A stretch of 64,000 nt of DNA from Mycolicibacterium thermoresistibile (GCF_900187065.1 NZ_LT906483.1:372001-436000); one strand, 5' to 3'; counted from the stretch's first letter, positions 1-9,175 are shown. The notes: generated by a model not told the origin, from the letters alone. Numbers and translations are program-made.

Positions 1-486
1 GTACGGCTCGACAATCTCTTCCGTGTCTTCAACAACACCCGCTACACCCATATTGATCCCTCGATCCGCCAGGATGAGCTGACCAGCCTGGTGCAGGCCG
101 AGGACGGCGAACCGTTCGTGCTGCATCCCGGCGAGTTCGTGCTGGGGTCGACGCTGGAACTGTGCTCGCTGCCCGACGATCTGGCCGGCCGGCTGGAGGG
201 CAAGTCCTCGCTGGGACGGTTGGGGTTGCTCACCCACTCGACCGCCGGGTTCATCGATCCGGGGTTCAGCGGCCACATCACCCTCGAGCTGTCCAACGTC
301 GCCAACCTGCCGATCACGCTGTGGCCGGGAATGAAGATCGGCCAGCTGTGTCTGCTGCGGCTCACCAGCCCCGCCGAATTCCCGTACGGCAGCACCCAGG
401 CGGGGTCGAAGTATCAGGGGCAGCGCGGCCCGACGCCGTCACGCTCGTACCAGAACTTCGTCAAATCGATACGGCCCCAACCCTGA
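1..486 (+). CDS. dcd: dCTP deaminase (5' end outside window)
   Basis: The frame is open from base 1 to the TGA at 484-486 and gives 161 residues, so about 29 N-terminal residues of a protein of about 190 are missing. It reads like mycobacterial Dcd: [13 protein letters not shown], then [12 protein letters not shown], the nucleotide-binding [19 protein letters not shown] segment with its conserved Arg/Ser/Ser, [15 protein letters not shown], and the C-terminal [13 protein letters not shown] lid. The enzyme deaminates dCTP to dUTP in pyrimidine deoxynucleotide supply. The M. tuberculosis enzyme is reported to be bifunctional, also hydrolysing dUTP to dUMP; whether this copy is too is inferred from similarity. 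It is cytoplasmic and soluble. Confidence 0.96.
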   Translation, partial: VRLDNLFRVFNNTRYTHIDPSIRQDELTSLVQAEDGEPFVLHPGEFVLGSTLELCSLPDDLAGRLEGKSSLGRLGLLTHSTAGFIDPGFSGHITLELSNVANLPITLWPGMKIGQLCLLRLTSPAEFPYGSTQAGSKYQGQRGPTPSRSYQNFVKSIRPQP

Positions 487-752
487 CGCCCCGATCCGGC
501 GAATCATCCTGTCGAATCCTCGGGACGTCTGCGGACGTCTCGTTGCGGCGCCGCCGGGCGAGTAGGGTCGAAGGTACGGCTTCGGCTGAGGGGTGAGAGC
601 TGCGCACGCTGATGCGCACAGACTGTTCAGCTAATGCCGGGAACTGTAACGCCACAGACGGTTCCGACGATGAAACACATGATGCCCGGCCTTCGGTGAG
701 GTGGGCTCGACCGGATGACATAGGCAGCGTAGCAAAGGGTTTGGAGGGCATT
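487..752. other. dcd / DUF7159 intergenic region
   Basis: These 266 bases carry no convincing gene. A direct repeat GGACGTCT lies around 516-540 and a GGAAC...GGTTCC inverted element around 640-666. An upstream extension of the next gene to an ATG at 612 is open, but its composition looks non-coding and a good ribosome site favours the later start. No clear -10/-35 pair was found. Confidence 0.4.
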
Positions 753-2528
753 GTGGACATCGTGCTCGGTGTGTCCATGACACCGACGACGGTCCGCATG
801 GTGCTGGTCGAAGGGGAGAAGGCGGACGGGGTCACCGTCGACCACGACGTCTTCGACATCTCCGCGGTCGACGGCTCGGCAACGCCGAGCGCGGCCGAGC
901 AGGTGGTCGCCGCGGTGCTCGGCACCCAGGAGAGCGCGGCAGCCGGTGGCCACCGCCTGATTTCGATCGGGGTGGCGTGGAGCGACCACGCCGAGGCGGC
1001 CGCCCTGCGCGAGGCCCTGGCGGCCCGTGGTCTCGACGACGTCATGCTGGTGTCCGAACTGCACGCTGCCGGGGCGCTGGCCCAGGCCGTCGGTCGGCGC
1101 GTCGGCTACGACACCACCGCGCTGTTCTTCATCGAGCGGGACACCGCGACCATGGCGGTGGTGCAGACCGACGACGGCTCGGTGGTCAAGGTGCTGAGCC
1201 GCGATCTGCACAACGCGGACGCGATGGCGACCCTGACCGAGATGGCGTTGACGGTCGACGGGCAGGACTCCCCGCCGCAGGGCATGTTCCTCATCGGGTC
1301 CGGGGTGGACATCAGCGAGCTCAAGGCCCACCTGGACAAACTGCTCAGGTTGCCGGTGCACGCCCCGGAGGAGTCCGACCTGGCGTTGTGCCGTGGCGCC
1401 GCCCTGGCGGCCGCGAACGCGCCGACGTTCGAGCCGTCCACGGTCGGTCTGGCCTATTCGCAGGTGCCCGACGGCGGGCCCACCGTCCCCGCATCGGTGT
1501 ACGCGGCCGGCTTCGGCGCCGACGCTGCCACCGCCGGGGGACATCCCTATGCCGCCTACGCGGCCTTCGCCGGGGCCCAGACCCAGCTGGCGTCGATCGG
1601 CGGCGCGGCCCCGTCACCGGTGCCCGGTGAACCGCCGGTCGATGAGGACCGCAAGCCGTTCCTGCTGGTGGGCAGCGCCCTGACGTCGATCTTCGTGGTC
1701 GGTGTGGTGGCGCTGGTCGTGTCGCTGGCGGTGAGCATCCGCCCTACGGTCGATCAGCGGCCCAGCCCGGCCGACAGCGCCCTGGCTCCCGGGGTGGCGG
1801 CGCCGGTGCAGCCCGAGACCGTTCCGGAGGCCCTGCCGTCGGCCCAGCCGGTGCTGCCGGTGCAACCGTCCGAACCGGCCGAGACCATCCCGGCGCCGGT
1901 GCCGGTGGTGCAGGAGGCCCCGCAGGCGCCCGCCCCGCAGGCGCCGCGCACCGTGTTCGTGGAACGGGCCAACCCGGCCCCGCAGGCACCCGCCCCGGCT
2001 CCGGCCGCCCCGCCGCCGGCTCCCCCGCCGGCCGCGCCGGCACCTGCTCCGGTGGCGCCCGCCCCGGTTCCCGCTCCGGTGGTCGTGCCGCCGGCGCCGC
2101 AGCCGCCGGTGGTGTTCTGGCCGCGCTCGCAGTTCCCGAACTGGGTGCCCCGCCCCACCTACGTGCCGCCCCGGCCCACCTACACCCCACCGCGGCCGAC
2201 ATGGACCCCGCCCGCGCCCACGCGGACCCCACCCGCACCCACGTGGACCCCACCGCGGCCGACGTGGACCCCGCCGCCCCCCACCTACGACCCGCCGGCG
2301 CCGACGTGGACACCACCAGCGCCCACCTGGACCCCGCCCGCGCCGACCCGGGCCCCGTCGCAGGGCTGGCCGTTGCCGCGCGAGGGCCGGGGATCGAACT
2401 CCGACTCGGGCCCCGGGTCTGATTCCGACAGGTCCGGACCGGGCTCCCGCGGCGGGTCCGACTCCGGATCCCGCGGCGGCGGATCCCGCGGCGGTGACGG
2501 CGACATCCCGTTCTGGCCGTTCGGCTGA
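753..2528 (+). CDS. Membrane-anchored Pro/Thr-rich DUF7159 protein (Rv0312-like)
   Basis: The start chosen is GTG 753, preceded by GGAGGG at 743-748; it begins MDIVLGVSMTPTTVRMVLVE, the same kind of N-terminus as the Hsp70-like proteins further along (GLSVGMTNLVAARI). The product is 591 residues. Residues 1-about 230 form the DUF7159 domain, a degenerate actin/Hsp70-like fold in my reading, with no intact DLGTT phosphate loop. A single membrane span lies at about 306-329 (KPFLLVGSALTSIFVV...). It is followed by a long Pro/Ala region, about ten repeats of the type PTWTPPAPT (about 450-535) and a Ser/Gly/Asp tail ending DIPFWPFG. The N-terminal domain should be cytoplasmic and the tail extracytoplasmic. 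M. tuberculosis Rv0312 is a similar Pro/Thr-rich protein. Function unknown. Confidence 0.75.
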   Translation: MDIVLGVSMTPTTVRMVLVEGEKADGVTVDHDVFDISAVDGSATPSAAEQVVAAVLGTQESAAAGGHRLISIGVAWSDHAEAAALREALAARGLDDVMLVSELHAAGALAQAVGRRVGYDTTALFFIERDTATMAVVQTDDGSVVKVLSRDLHNADAMATLTEMALTVDGQDSPPQGMFLIGSGVDISELKAHLDKLLRLPVHAPEESDLALCRGAALAAANAPTFEPSTVGLAYSQVPDGGPTVPASVYAAGFGADAATAGGHPYAAYAAFAGAQTQLASIGGAAPSPVPGEPPVDEDRKPFLLVGSALTSIFVVGVVALVVSLAVSIRPTVDQRPSPADSALAPGVAAPVQPETVPEALPSAQPVLPVQPSEPAETIPAPVPVVQEAPQAPAPQAPRTVFVERANPAPQAPAPAPAAPPPAPPPAAPAPAPVAPAPVPAPVVVPPAPQPPVVFWPRSQFPNWVPRPTYVPPRPTYTPPRPTWTPPAPTRTPPAPTWTPPRPTWTPPPPTYDPPAPTWTPPAPTWTPPAPTRAPSQGWPLPREGRGSNSDSGPGSDSDRSGPGSRGGSDSGSRGGGSRGGDGDIPFWPFG

Positions 2529-2614
2529 GGTGGCGCCGGTTCGTCACCTGCCGTTGGGGCACCGCTCAGGCCGCCGTCGCGGTCCGCTCACTCCGGCCGC
2601 CTAGAGATGGCGGT

Positions 2615-3937
2615 ATGCGATGCACCGTCTTCGGCGCCGGATACCTCGGCACCACCCACGCCGCCGGCATGGCGGCACTCGGCCACGAGGTCATCGCGGT
2701 CGACGTCGACGCGGGCAAGGTGGCCAAGCTCGCCGCCGGTGAGGTGCCGTTCTACGAACCCGGGCTGCGGGCACTGGTGACCGAGAACCTCGCCACCGGC
2801 CGGCTGCAGTTCACCACCGACTACGACGCCGCGGCGGACTTCGCCGACCTGCACTTCCTGGGTGTGGGCACCCCACAGCAGAGGGGCGACTACAGCGCCG
2901 ATCTGACCCAGGTGCATGCGGTCGTCGACACCCTCGTGCCGCGGCTGCGGCGGCCGGCGGTGATCGTCGGCAAGTCCACGGTGCCGGTCGGCACCGCCCG
3001 CGACCTGCTCGAGCGGGCCCGCCGGCTCGCGCCCACCGGCGTCGACGTCGAGGTGGCGTGGAATCCGGAGTTCCTGCGCGAGGGCTTCGCGGTGCGCGAC
3101 ACCCTGCACCCCGACCGCATCGTCGTCGGCGCACCACCCGATTCGGTGCGCGCCGAACCCATGCTGCGGGAGCTCTACGCACCGCTGCTCGGCGACGGGG
3201 TGCCGTGGCTGTCGACCGACCTGCAGACCGCGGAACTGGTGAAGGTGTCCGCCAACGCCTTTCTGGCGACCAAGATCTCGTTCATCAACGCGATCTCGGA
3301 CGTGTGCGAGGCGGTAGGGGCGGACGTGGTCACCCTGGCCGACGCGTTGGGCCACGACCCCCGCATCGGGCGGCGGTTCCTCAACGCCGGACTCGGCTTC
3401 GGCGGCGGATGCCTGCCCAAGGACATCCGCGCGTTCATGGCCCGCGCCGGTGAGCTGGGCGCCAACCACACCCTGACGTTGCTGCGCGAGGTGGACAGCA
3501 TCAACATGCGCCGCCGGGCCCGGATGGTGGAGTTGGCCACCACCGCATGCGGCGGATCACTGCTCGGCGCCAACATCGCCGTCCTGGGGGCGGCGTTCAA
3601 ACCGGACTCCGACGACGTCCGGGACTCCCCGGCGCTCAATGTCGCCGGCATGCTGCAACTCAACGGCGCCACTGTCACCGTCTACGACCCCAAGGCGATG
3701 GAGAACTCGCGGCGGGTGTTCCCGACGTTGACCTACTCGACCTCGGTGGCCGAGGCCTGCGACCGCGCGGACGCGGTGCTGGTGCTCACCGAATGGCAGG
3801 AGTTCATCGACCTGAACCCGGCCGAGCTGGCCGACATCGTGCGCGCCAAAGTGATTGTCGACGGACGGAATTGCCTCGACGTCCGACGGTGGCAGCGGGC
3901 CGGCTGGAAGGTGTTCTGCCTCGGCCGCACCCCGTGA
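2615..3937 (+). CDS. udgA: UDP-glucose 6-dehydrogenase
   Basis: The 440-residue product oxidises UDP-glucose twice with NAD+ to UDP-glucuronate, a precursor of surface polysaccharides and glycolipids. The N-terminal Rossmann motif VFGAGYLGTTHAAGM is at residues 4-19, the substrate-binding KVSANAFLATKISFINA near 210, and the catalytic Cys in GFGGGCLPKDIRAF near 268. A C-terminal UDP-binding domain carries GAAFKPDSDDVRDSP. Length is normal for the family. The gene order dcd ... udgA matches M. tuberculosis Rv0321-Rv0322, apart from the DUF7159 gene between them. The ATG at 2615 is the first in frame and starts directly with the Rossmann strand, although there is no strong ribosome site. Confidence 0.95.
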   Translation: MRCTVFGAGYLGTTHAAGMAALGHEVIAVDVDAGKVAKLAAGEVPFYEPGLRALVTENLATGRLQFTTDYDAAADFADLHFLGVGTPQQRGDYSADLTQVHAVVDTLVPRLRRPAVIVGKSTVPVGTARDLLERARRLAPTGVDVEVAWNPEFLREGFAVRDTLHPDRIVVGAPPDSVRAEPMLRELYAPLLGDGVPWLSTDLQTAELVKVSANAFLATKISFINAISDVCEAVGADVVTLADALGHDPRIGRRFLNAGLGFGGGCLPKDIRAFMARAGELGANHTLTLLREVDSINMRRRARMVELATTACGGSLLGANIAVLGAAFKPDSDDVRDSPALNVAGMLQLNGATVTVYDPKAMENSRRVFPTLTYSTSVAEACDRADAVLVLTEWQEFIDLNPAELADIVRAKVIVDGRNCLDVRRWQRAGWKVFCLGRTP

Positions 3938-3945
3938 ACACCCCG

Positions 3946-3951
3946 TAAGCT
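3946..3951 (+). promoter_or_regulatory. TANNNT -10 element for the CYP140-like gene
   Basis: TAAGCT followed by six bases and then the ATG at 3958. There is no Shine-Dalgarno sequence, which fits a leaderless mRNA. Confidence 0.55.
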
Positions 3952-3957
3952 CGGGGT

Positions 3958-5265
3958 ATGCGGCCTTGGATTCGTTGGTTGAGCCTGCACGGTGTGATCC
4001 GGGCGCTGACTGCCTACGGCGCCCGGCGCGGGGACCCGCAGGCCCGGCTGATCGCCGACCCCGCGGTCCGCGCCGATCCGGCGGCCTTCGCCGACGAGTT
4101 GCGCGGCCGCGGGCCGCTGATCCGGGGGCGGGCGGCGCTGTTGACCTTCGACCACGGCGTCGCCAACGAACTGCTGCGCTCCGACGACTTCCGGGTGTCG
4201 GAGCTGGGCGGCAATCTGCCCGCACCACTGCGGTGGGTCGCGGCCAAGGCCGACACCGGCCACCTGCACCCGATCCAGCCGCCGTCGCTGCTGTCGATCG
4301 AACCGCCCGACCACACCCGGCTGCGCAAACTGGTGTCGTCGGTGTTCACCACCCGAGCGGTCGCCACGCTCAAGGAGCGCCTTCAGCAGACCGCGTTCGA
4401 CCTGCTCGACGGGCTCGACGAGGTCGGCGCGTCCGACGTCGTCGACGTCATCGACCGGTACTGCTCACAACTGCCGATCGCGGTCATCAGCGACATCCTC
4501 GGCGTTCCCGACGAGGACCGGGACCGCATCCTGCACTTCGGCGAGCTGGGCGCACCCAGCCTCGACATCGGCCTTTCGTGGCGGCAGTACCGGCAGGTGC
4601 GCGAAGGCATCGTCGGGTTCAACACCTGGCTCACGGCACACCTGCAGCGGTTGCGCCGCGATCCGGGTGAGGACCTGCTGAGCCAGCTCATCCAGGCCGC
4701 TGACGCCGAGACCACCGAACGGGAGCTGGAGGCGCTGGCCGGCCTGGTGCTCGCCGCCGGCTTCGAGACCACGGTCAACCTGCTCGGCAACGGCATCCGG
4801 ATGTTGCTGGACACGCCCGGACACCTCGACACCCTGGCCGCGCGACCGGAGTTGTGGCCCAACGCCGTCGAGGAGATCCTGCGGTTGGATCCACCGGTGC
4901 AGATGACCGCGCGGGTCGCCCGCGTCGACACCGACATCGCCGGCACCGCGGTGCGGCGCGGGGAGATGGTGATCATCCACCTCGCCGGCGCCAACCGCGA
5001 CCCGAAGGTGTTCGCCGACCCACACCGTTTCGACATCGAACGCGCGAACGCGCACCGGCACCTGTCGTTCTCCGGCGGCCGGCACTTCTGCCTGGGCGCC
5101 GCGCTGGCCCGCGCCGAAGGCGAGGTGGGGCTGCGCACGTTCTTCCAGCGCTACCCAAAGGCCCGGTCGGCCGGCGGCGGCGACCGCCGCGACACCCGGG
5201 TGCTGCGCGGCTGGGCGTCGCTGCCGATCACGCTCGGCCCGGCCCGGACCACGGTAGGTTCATAA
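3958..5265 (+). CDS. cyp140: Cytochrome P450, CYP140-like
   Basis: The 435-residue soluble P450 has all diagnostic motifs: I-helix AGFETTVNLLGNG (about 264-276), K-helix EEILRLDPPVQMTAR (ExxR, about 306-320) and the heme loop FSGGRHFCLGAALARAEGE with the Cys thiolate ligand near 380. The N-terminus (LSLHGVIRALTAYGARRGDPQARLIADPAV), the EPPDHTRLRKLVSSVFTTRAV segment and the DTRVLRGWASLPITLGPAR end closely resemble what I remember of M. tuberculosis CYP140 (Rv1880c); the family assignment rests on that recall. The substrate is unknown. The stop is one base before the next start, so it is probably co-transcribed with the TIGR03083 gene, although that gene also has its own -10. Confidence 0.85.
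   Translation: MRPWIRWLSLHGVIRALTAYGARRGDPQARLIADPAVRADPAAFADELRGRGPLIRGRAALLTFDHGVANELLRSDDFRVSELGGNLPAPLRWVAAKADTGHLHPIQPPSLLSIEPPDHTRLRKLVSSVFTTRAVATLKERLQQTAFDLLDGLDEVGASDVVDVIDRYCSQLPIAVISDILGVPDEDRDRILHFGELGAPSLDIGLSWRQYRQVREGIVGFNTWLTAHLQRLRRDPGEDLLSQLIQAADAETTERELEALAGLVLAAGFETTVNLLGNGIRMLLDTPGHLDTLAARPELWPNAVEEILRLDPPVQMTARVARVDTDIAGTAVRRGEMVIIHLAGANRDPKVFADPHRFDIERANAHRHLSFSGGRHFCLGAALARAEGEVGLRTFFQRYPKARSAGGGDRRDTRVLRGWASLPITLGPARTTVGS
5255..5260 (+). promoter_or_regulatory. TANNNT -10 element for the TIGR03083 gene
   Basis: TAGGTT, six bases, then GTG 5267. It lies inside the 3' end of the P450 gene and suggests an internal leaderless promoter. Confidence 0.5.
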
Positions 5266-5266
5266 C

Positions 5267-6016
5267 GTGGACTTCCGGCAGGTGCTGCTCGACGAGACCC
5301 GCGCGTTCGGCGAGTTGATCCGGTCCGGCGATCCGCAGACCCCGGTCCCGACGTGCGGGGAGTGGACGCTGCGGCAGCTGTTCCGGCATGTCGGCCGCGG
5401 CCACCGGTGGGCAGCCCAGATCGTCTCCGACCGGCTCTCCGAACCACTCGACCCCCGCGCGGTGCGGGACGGCAAACCACCGGAGGACATCGAGGCGGCG
5501 CTGCGGTGGCTGCAGGGCGGCGCCCAACTGGTGCTCGACGCCGTCGAAGCGGTGGGCGCGGGCGCCCGGGTGTGGACCTTCCTGGGGCCACGGCCCGCCG
5601 GATGGTGGGTGCGCCGACGGGTGCACGAGACCACGGTGCACCGCGCCGACGCGGCGCTGGCGCTGGGCGCCGAGTACACCCTGCCGGCCGAGCTCGCCGC
5701 CGACGCGATCAGCGAATGGATCGAGCTGATGGCGGTGCAGGCCCGTCGGACGCAGCTGCCGTTGGAGCGCGGCCGGAGCCTGCATCTGCACGCCACCGAC
5801 GCCGGCCTCGGTGCGGTGGGGGAGTGGTTGATCACCAGCGACGAGGAAGGTCTGGACTGGACCCACGAGCACGGCAAAGGCGATGTCGCCCTGCGGGGTC
5901 CGGCCACCGATCTGCTCCTGGCGCTGTCCCGCCGCCGCACCGTCGACGATCTGGGGGTCGAGCTGCACGGCGACATCGCGGTGTGGGAGCGCTGGCTGGC
6001 CAACACCTCGCTGTGA
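5267..6016 (+). CDS. TIGR03083 (mycothiol-dependent maleylpyruvate isomerase-like) protein
   Basis: The 249-residue product belongs to the DinB/MDMPI superfamily of actinobacterial metalloproteins, some members of which use mycothiol. The N-terminal four-helix domain contains CGEWTLRQLFRHVGRGHRW (about 27-45), where the Trp and His typical of the family are visible, and a later VRRRVHETTVHRADAALAL with the paired metal-site His. The C-terminal domain ends RRRTVDDLGVELHGDIAVWERWLA, typical of MDMPI C-terminal domains. The start is a GTG one base after the P450 stop. Substrate and exact reaction cannot be read from the sequence. Confidence 0.8.
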   Translation: MDFRQVLLDETRAFGELIRSGDPQTPVPTCGEWTLRQLFRHVGRGHRWAAQIVSDRLSEPLDPRAVRDGKPPEDIEAALRWLQGGAQLVLDAVEAVGAGARVWTFLGPRPAGWWVRRRVHETTVHRADAALALGAEYTLPAELAADAISEWIELMAVQARRTQLPLERGRSLHLHATDAGLGAVGEWLITSDEEGLDWTHEHGKGDVALRGPATDLLLALSRRRTVDDLGVELHGDIAVWERWLANTSL

Positions 6017-6068
6017 ACCCGGACGGCCCCGTGAACCCCGGTGTGCGGTGAGACGGCGTCCGGTCACG

Positions 6069-6074
6069 TAGGTT
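6069..6074 (+). promoter_or_regulatory. TANNNT -10 element for the SnoaL-like gene
   Basis: TAGGTT, seven bases, then ATG 6082, with no Shine-Dalgarno sequence; leaderless arrangement. Confidence 0.5.
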
Positions 6075-6081
6075 TGCGACC

Positions 6082-6450
6082 ATGACCACATCGGCGATGG
6101 CAACCGTGCTGGCATGGCATGACGCGCTCAACGAGAAGGACTTCGACACGCTGCTGCAGCTGTCCAGCCCCGACATCGAGGTCGGCGATTCCCAGGGCGC
6201 CCGGCAGGGCCACCAGGCGTTGCTGGAATGGCTGAACTCGACCGGAATCACCGCCCTGCCCGGACGGATGTACGTCCACGACAACGTGGTGGTGGTCGAG
6301 GAGCAGATCGCGGCCGGCGGGCGGGAGGCGGCGCCGGCCGCCACCGCGTTCCGGGTCGTCGACGATGACGTGGTGTCGGTGTTCCGTCACGACGACCTGG
6401 GCTCCGCCCTGCGCGCCACCGGGCTCACCGAGGCCGACCTGGTGGAATGA
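6082..6450 (+). CDS. SnoaL/NTF2-like small protein
   Basis: A 122-residue protein with the cone-shaped NTF2/SnoaL fold signature: an N-terminal helix TVLAWHDALNEKDFDTLLQLSSPDIEVGD, then GARQGHQALLEWLNS and alternating strands (MYVHDNVVVVEEQIAAG, ATAFRVVDDDVVSVFRHDD). The family includes polyketide cyclases and ketosteroid isomerase-like enzymes as well as non-enzymatic members, so the function is open. The 3' end overlaps the convergent YibE/F gene by 64 bases. Confidence 0.75.
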   Translation: MTTSAMATVLAWHDALNEKDFDTLLQLSSPDIEVGDSQGARQGHQALLEWLNSTGITALPGRMYVHDNVVVVEEQIAAGGREAAPAATAFRVVDDDVVSVFRHDDLGSALRATGLTEADLVE

Positions 6451-7691
6451 GGCGCGCCGGCGCGCGATTTCGGGGTCGCCAGCACCGCGGCGATCGCCGT
6501 GGTCAGCGGAACCGACAACGCCAACGCGATACCGCCGACCGCCGAGCGGGCGACCTCGATGGCCACCAGCTCGCTGGTGAGCACATCGGTCAACGACCGG
6601 TCCGCCACGCTGAACAACAGCAGCAGCGGCAGCGCGCTGCCCGCGTAGGCCAGCACCAGGGTGTAGACGGTGCTGGCGATGTGGTCGCTGCCGACACGCA
6701 TCGCACCCACGAATGCGGCGCGCCGGGAGCTGCCCTCCAGATTCGCCAGCTCGAACACCGCCGACGCCTGGGTGATCGTCACGTCGTTGAGCACACCCAG
6801 TGAGCCGATGATGAAACCGGCGAGCAGCAGACCGGTGATCGACACATTGCCCAGATAGGCTGCCACCTCGTTGTTCTGGTCCTCCGACAGCCCGGTGAGG
6901 TGGAGCAGCTCGATCGCCGCCCAGGACAGGAACGCCGCCAGCAGCAGCGACATCAGGGTGCCCAGCAACGCGGCACTGGTCCGCAGGCTCACCCCGTGCG
7001 CCAGATAGAGCACCGCGAACAGGATCGCCGCCGAGCCGACCAGGGCGACCGGGACCGCCGGTGCGCCATCGCGCAGCGCCGGCAGCAGGAACACCACCAG
7101 CACGCCGAAGGCGATGACGATCCCCAGCAGCGCGCGCAGCCCCCGCCACCGGGCGACGGCCACGATCACCACCGCGAATGCGGCCGCCAACACGGCGAGC
7201 GGCAGGCCCCGGGCGTAGTCGTAGAACGCGTAGGTGGTGACCCCGGTGTCGCCGTCGACCTGACGGCTGATGCGGATCTCGTCCCCGGGCGCCAGCTCGG
7301 GTTGGCCGGGCCCACCGCTGAACTCGAGCACGGTGCGCGCGCCGCTGTTGGGGCCGGACTCGATGGCGATCAGGTTCTGAACGCACTGCCCGCCGTCACC
7401 CGGCGCGGGCAGCGGTGTGGTGGTCAGCACCGCCCCGACCGACGGGCTGCCGCAGGTGGCCAGCGTGCTGGACAGCACCCGGCCGGCTTCGGTGGTGACC
7501 GCACCGCCGGTGGCGTCCTGAAACGGCAGCGGGATCTCGGCCTTCTCACCACTGGGCCACAACAACACCGCGCCCGCCACCGTGGCCAGCGCGATCAGGA
7601 CCAGGGCGGCGACCACCAGCCGGGCCGCCGGCGGACCCAGCGGAGCCGGACCGGTATGGCTGTGGGAGTGCGAGTGCGTCACGGCATTCAC
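6387..7691 (-). CDS. YibE/F family multi-pass membrane protein
   Basis: The 434-residue product starts from a GTG with a His-rich cytoplasmic segment (THSHSHSHTG), a first membrane span at about 25-46 (LVVAALVLIALATVAGAVLLW) and an extracytoplasmic domain with paired Cys (TCGSPSVG, GGQCVQN) and the ELAPGDEIRI strand. Six or seven further spans follow, including the family core SWAAIELLHLTGLSEDQNNE and GLLLAGFIIGSLGVLNDVTITQ. The YibE/F family has no established biochemical role; the His cluster hints at metal contact but this is inference. It is transcribed away from aspC with 30 bases between, so it may share an operon with it. The C-terminal codons overlap the SnoaL-like gene on the other strand. 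Confidence 0.88.
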   Translation of the reverse strand: MNAVTHSHSHSHTGPAPLGPPAARLVVAALVLIALATVAGAVLLWPSGEKAEIPLPFQDATGGAVTTEAGRVLSSTLATCGSPSVGAVLTTTPLPAPGDGGQCVQNLIAIESGPNSGARTVLEFSGGPGQPELAPGDEIRISRQVDGDTGVTTYAFYDYARGLPLAVLAAAFAVVIVAVARWRGLRALLGIVIAFGVLVVFLLPALRDGAPAVPVALVGSAAILFAVLYLAHGVSLRTSAALLGTLMSLLLAAFLSWAAIELLHLTGLSEDQNNEVAAYLGNVSITGLLLAGFIIGSLGVLNDVTITQASAVFELANLEGSSRRAAFVGAMRVGSDHIASTVYTLVLAYAGSALPLLLLFSVADRSLTDVLTSELVAIEVARSAVGGIALALSVPLTTAIAAVLATPKSRAGAPHSTRSASVSPVARRAEPRSS

Positions 7692-7721
7692 CGTAGGGGC
7701 GACCGTAACGGGTGCGTCAGC

Positions 7722-9044
7722 CTACTGGCGGTAGCTCACCAGGAAGTTGCCGAGCCGCTCGATCGCATTCGCCAGGTCACGTGCCCAGGGCAGCGTCACG
7801 ATCCGCAGATGATCCGGGGTGGGCCAGTTGAAGCCGGTGCCCTGGGTGAGCAGGATCTTCTCCTGCAGCAGCAGATCCAACACCAGCTGCTCGTCATCGT
7901 GGATCTCGTAGACCTCGGGATCCAGCCGCGGGAACACATACAGCGCGCCCTGCGGTTTCACGCAGGACACACCGGGGATTTCATTGAGCTTCTCCCAGGC
8001 CACATCGCGCTGCTCGCGCAATCGCCCGCCCGGCAGCACCAACTCCTCGATGCTCTGATGCCCGCCGAGTGCCACCTGGATCGCGTGCTGCGCAGGAACA
8101 TTCGGGCACAACCGCATGTTGGCCAGCAGGCTGATGCCCTCGATGAAGCTGGCCGCGTGCTCCTTGGGCCCGGTGATGCACAGCCACCCGGAGCGGTAAC
8201 CGGCCACCCGGTAGGCCTTCGACAGGCCGTTGAACGTCAACGTCAACACATCCGGGGCCACCGCCGCCATCGAGATGTGCTTGGCGTCGTCGTAGAGGAT
8301 CTTGTCGTAGATCTCGTCGGCCAGCAGCAGCAACTGGTGCCTGCGGGCCAGCTCGGCGATCTGCTCGAGGGTTTCGCGGGTGTACACCGCGCCCGTCGGG
8401 TTGTTCGGATTGATCACCACGATCGCCTTGGTGCGTTCGGTGATCTTGGATTCCAGGTCCTCGATGTCGGGGTTCCAGCCCTGGGTCTCGTCGCACAGGT
8501 AGTGCACCGGGGTGCCGCCGGCCAGCGAGGTGCAGGCCGTCCACAGCGGATAGTCCGGCGCCGGGATCAGCACCTGGTCGCCGTTGTCCAGCAGCGCCTG
8601 CAGCGTCATCTGGATCAGCTCGGACGCCCCGTTGCCCAGGTACACGTCGTCGACGTCGAACGGCGGGAAACCCTCGACCAGCTCGTAACGGGTGACCACC
8701 GCACGGCGGGCCGGCAGGATGCCCTTGGAGTCCGAGTACCCCTGCGCGTACGGCAGCGCCTGGATGATGTCGCGCATGATCACATCGGGGGCCTCGAACC
8801 CGAACGGCGCCGGGTTGCCGATGTTGAGCTTGAGGATCCGGTGCCCTTCCATCTCCAGCCGCGCCGCATGATCGTGTACCGGCCCACGGATCTCGTAGAG
8901 CACGTCCTGCAACTTGGACGACTGCGCGAACGTGCGCGGACGCGACGGATGGCCGTGGGGGCCGTGGGCGCTGTAGCCCTGCCACGTCTTCTCAGCGGGC
9001 AGCTGGTGCGAGGTCACGTCGACGATTCTTCCATCCCGGTGCAA
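7722..9044 (-). CDS. aspC: Class I/II aminotransferase (AspC/AlaT-like, Rv0337c)
   Basis: The 440-residue PLP enzyme contains the substrate-side loop KLNIGNPAPFGFEAPDV, YSDSKGILPARRAV, the cofactor Asn in VVINPNNPTGAVY, DEIYDKILYDD and the Schiff-base lysine in TFNGLSKAYRVAGYRSGW. It ends RLGNFLVSYRQ. This is the mycobacterial AspC, whose sequence is closer to AlaT-type alanine/glutamate transaminases, so aspartate or alanine transamination in central nitrogen metabolism is likely. The TTG start at 9044 was kept because the first residues (HRDGRIVDVTSHQLP) resemble the M. tuberculosis protein; a GTG at 9017 is the alternative. The position directly upstream of etfD and the ini locus matches M. 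tuberculosis Rv0337c-Rv0343. Confidence 0.93.
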   Translation of the reverse strand: MHRDGRIVDVTSHQLPAEKTWQGYSAHGPHGHPSRPRTFAQSSKLQDVLYEIRGPVHDHAARLEMEGHRILKLNIGNPAPFGFEAPDVIMRDIIQALPYAQGYSDSKGILPARRAVVTRYELVEGFPPFDVDDVYLGNGASELIQMTLQALLDNGDQVLIPAPDYPLWTACTSLAGGTPVHYLCDETQGWNPDIEDLESKITERTKAIVVINPNNPTGAVYTRETLEQIAELARRHQLLLLADEIYDKILYDDAKHISMAAVAPDVLTLTFNGLSKAYRVAGYRSGWLCITGPKEHAASFIEGISLLANMRLCPNVPAQHAIQVALGGHQSIEELVLPGGRLREQRDVAWEKLNEIPGVSCVKPQGALYVFPRLDPEVYEIHDDEQLVLDLLLQEKILLTQGTGFNWPTPDHLRIVTLPWARDLANAIERLGNFLVSYRQ

Positions 9045-9175
9045 AGCATTTTCCGGCCCGCCATGACAGCGACTTTGCTGTCGGACTCTCCCTCTGGGCC
9101 GATCTTCGCAGGATACTCGCAGGACACGATGCGCATAACCCCCTCAGCATCCCGGATAGTGCGCGAATCGACTGT

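Noticed and set aside
612..752. Upstream ATG start for the DUF7159 protein
   Set aside because: The extra 47 residues are not conserved in type (Cys/Asn/Thr-rich), and GTG 753 has a good GGAGGG site and gives the expected family N-terminus.
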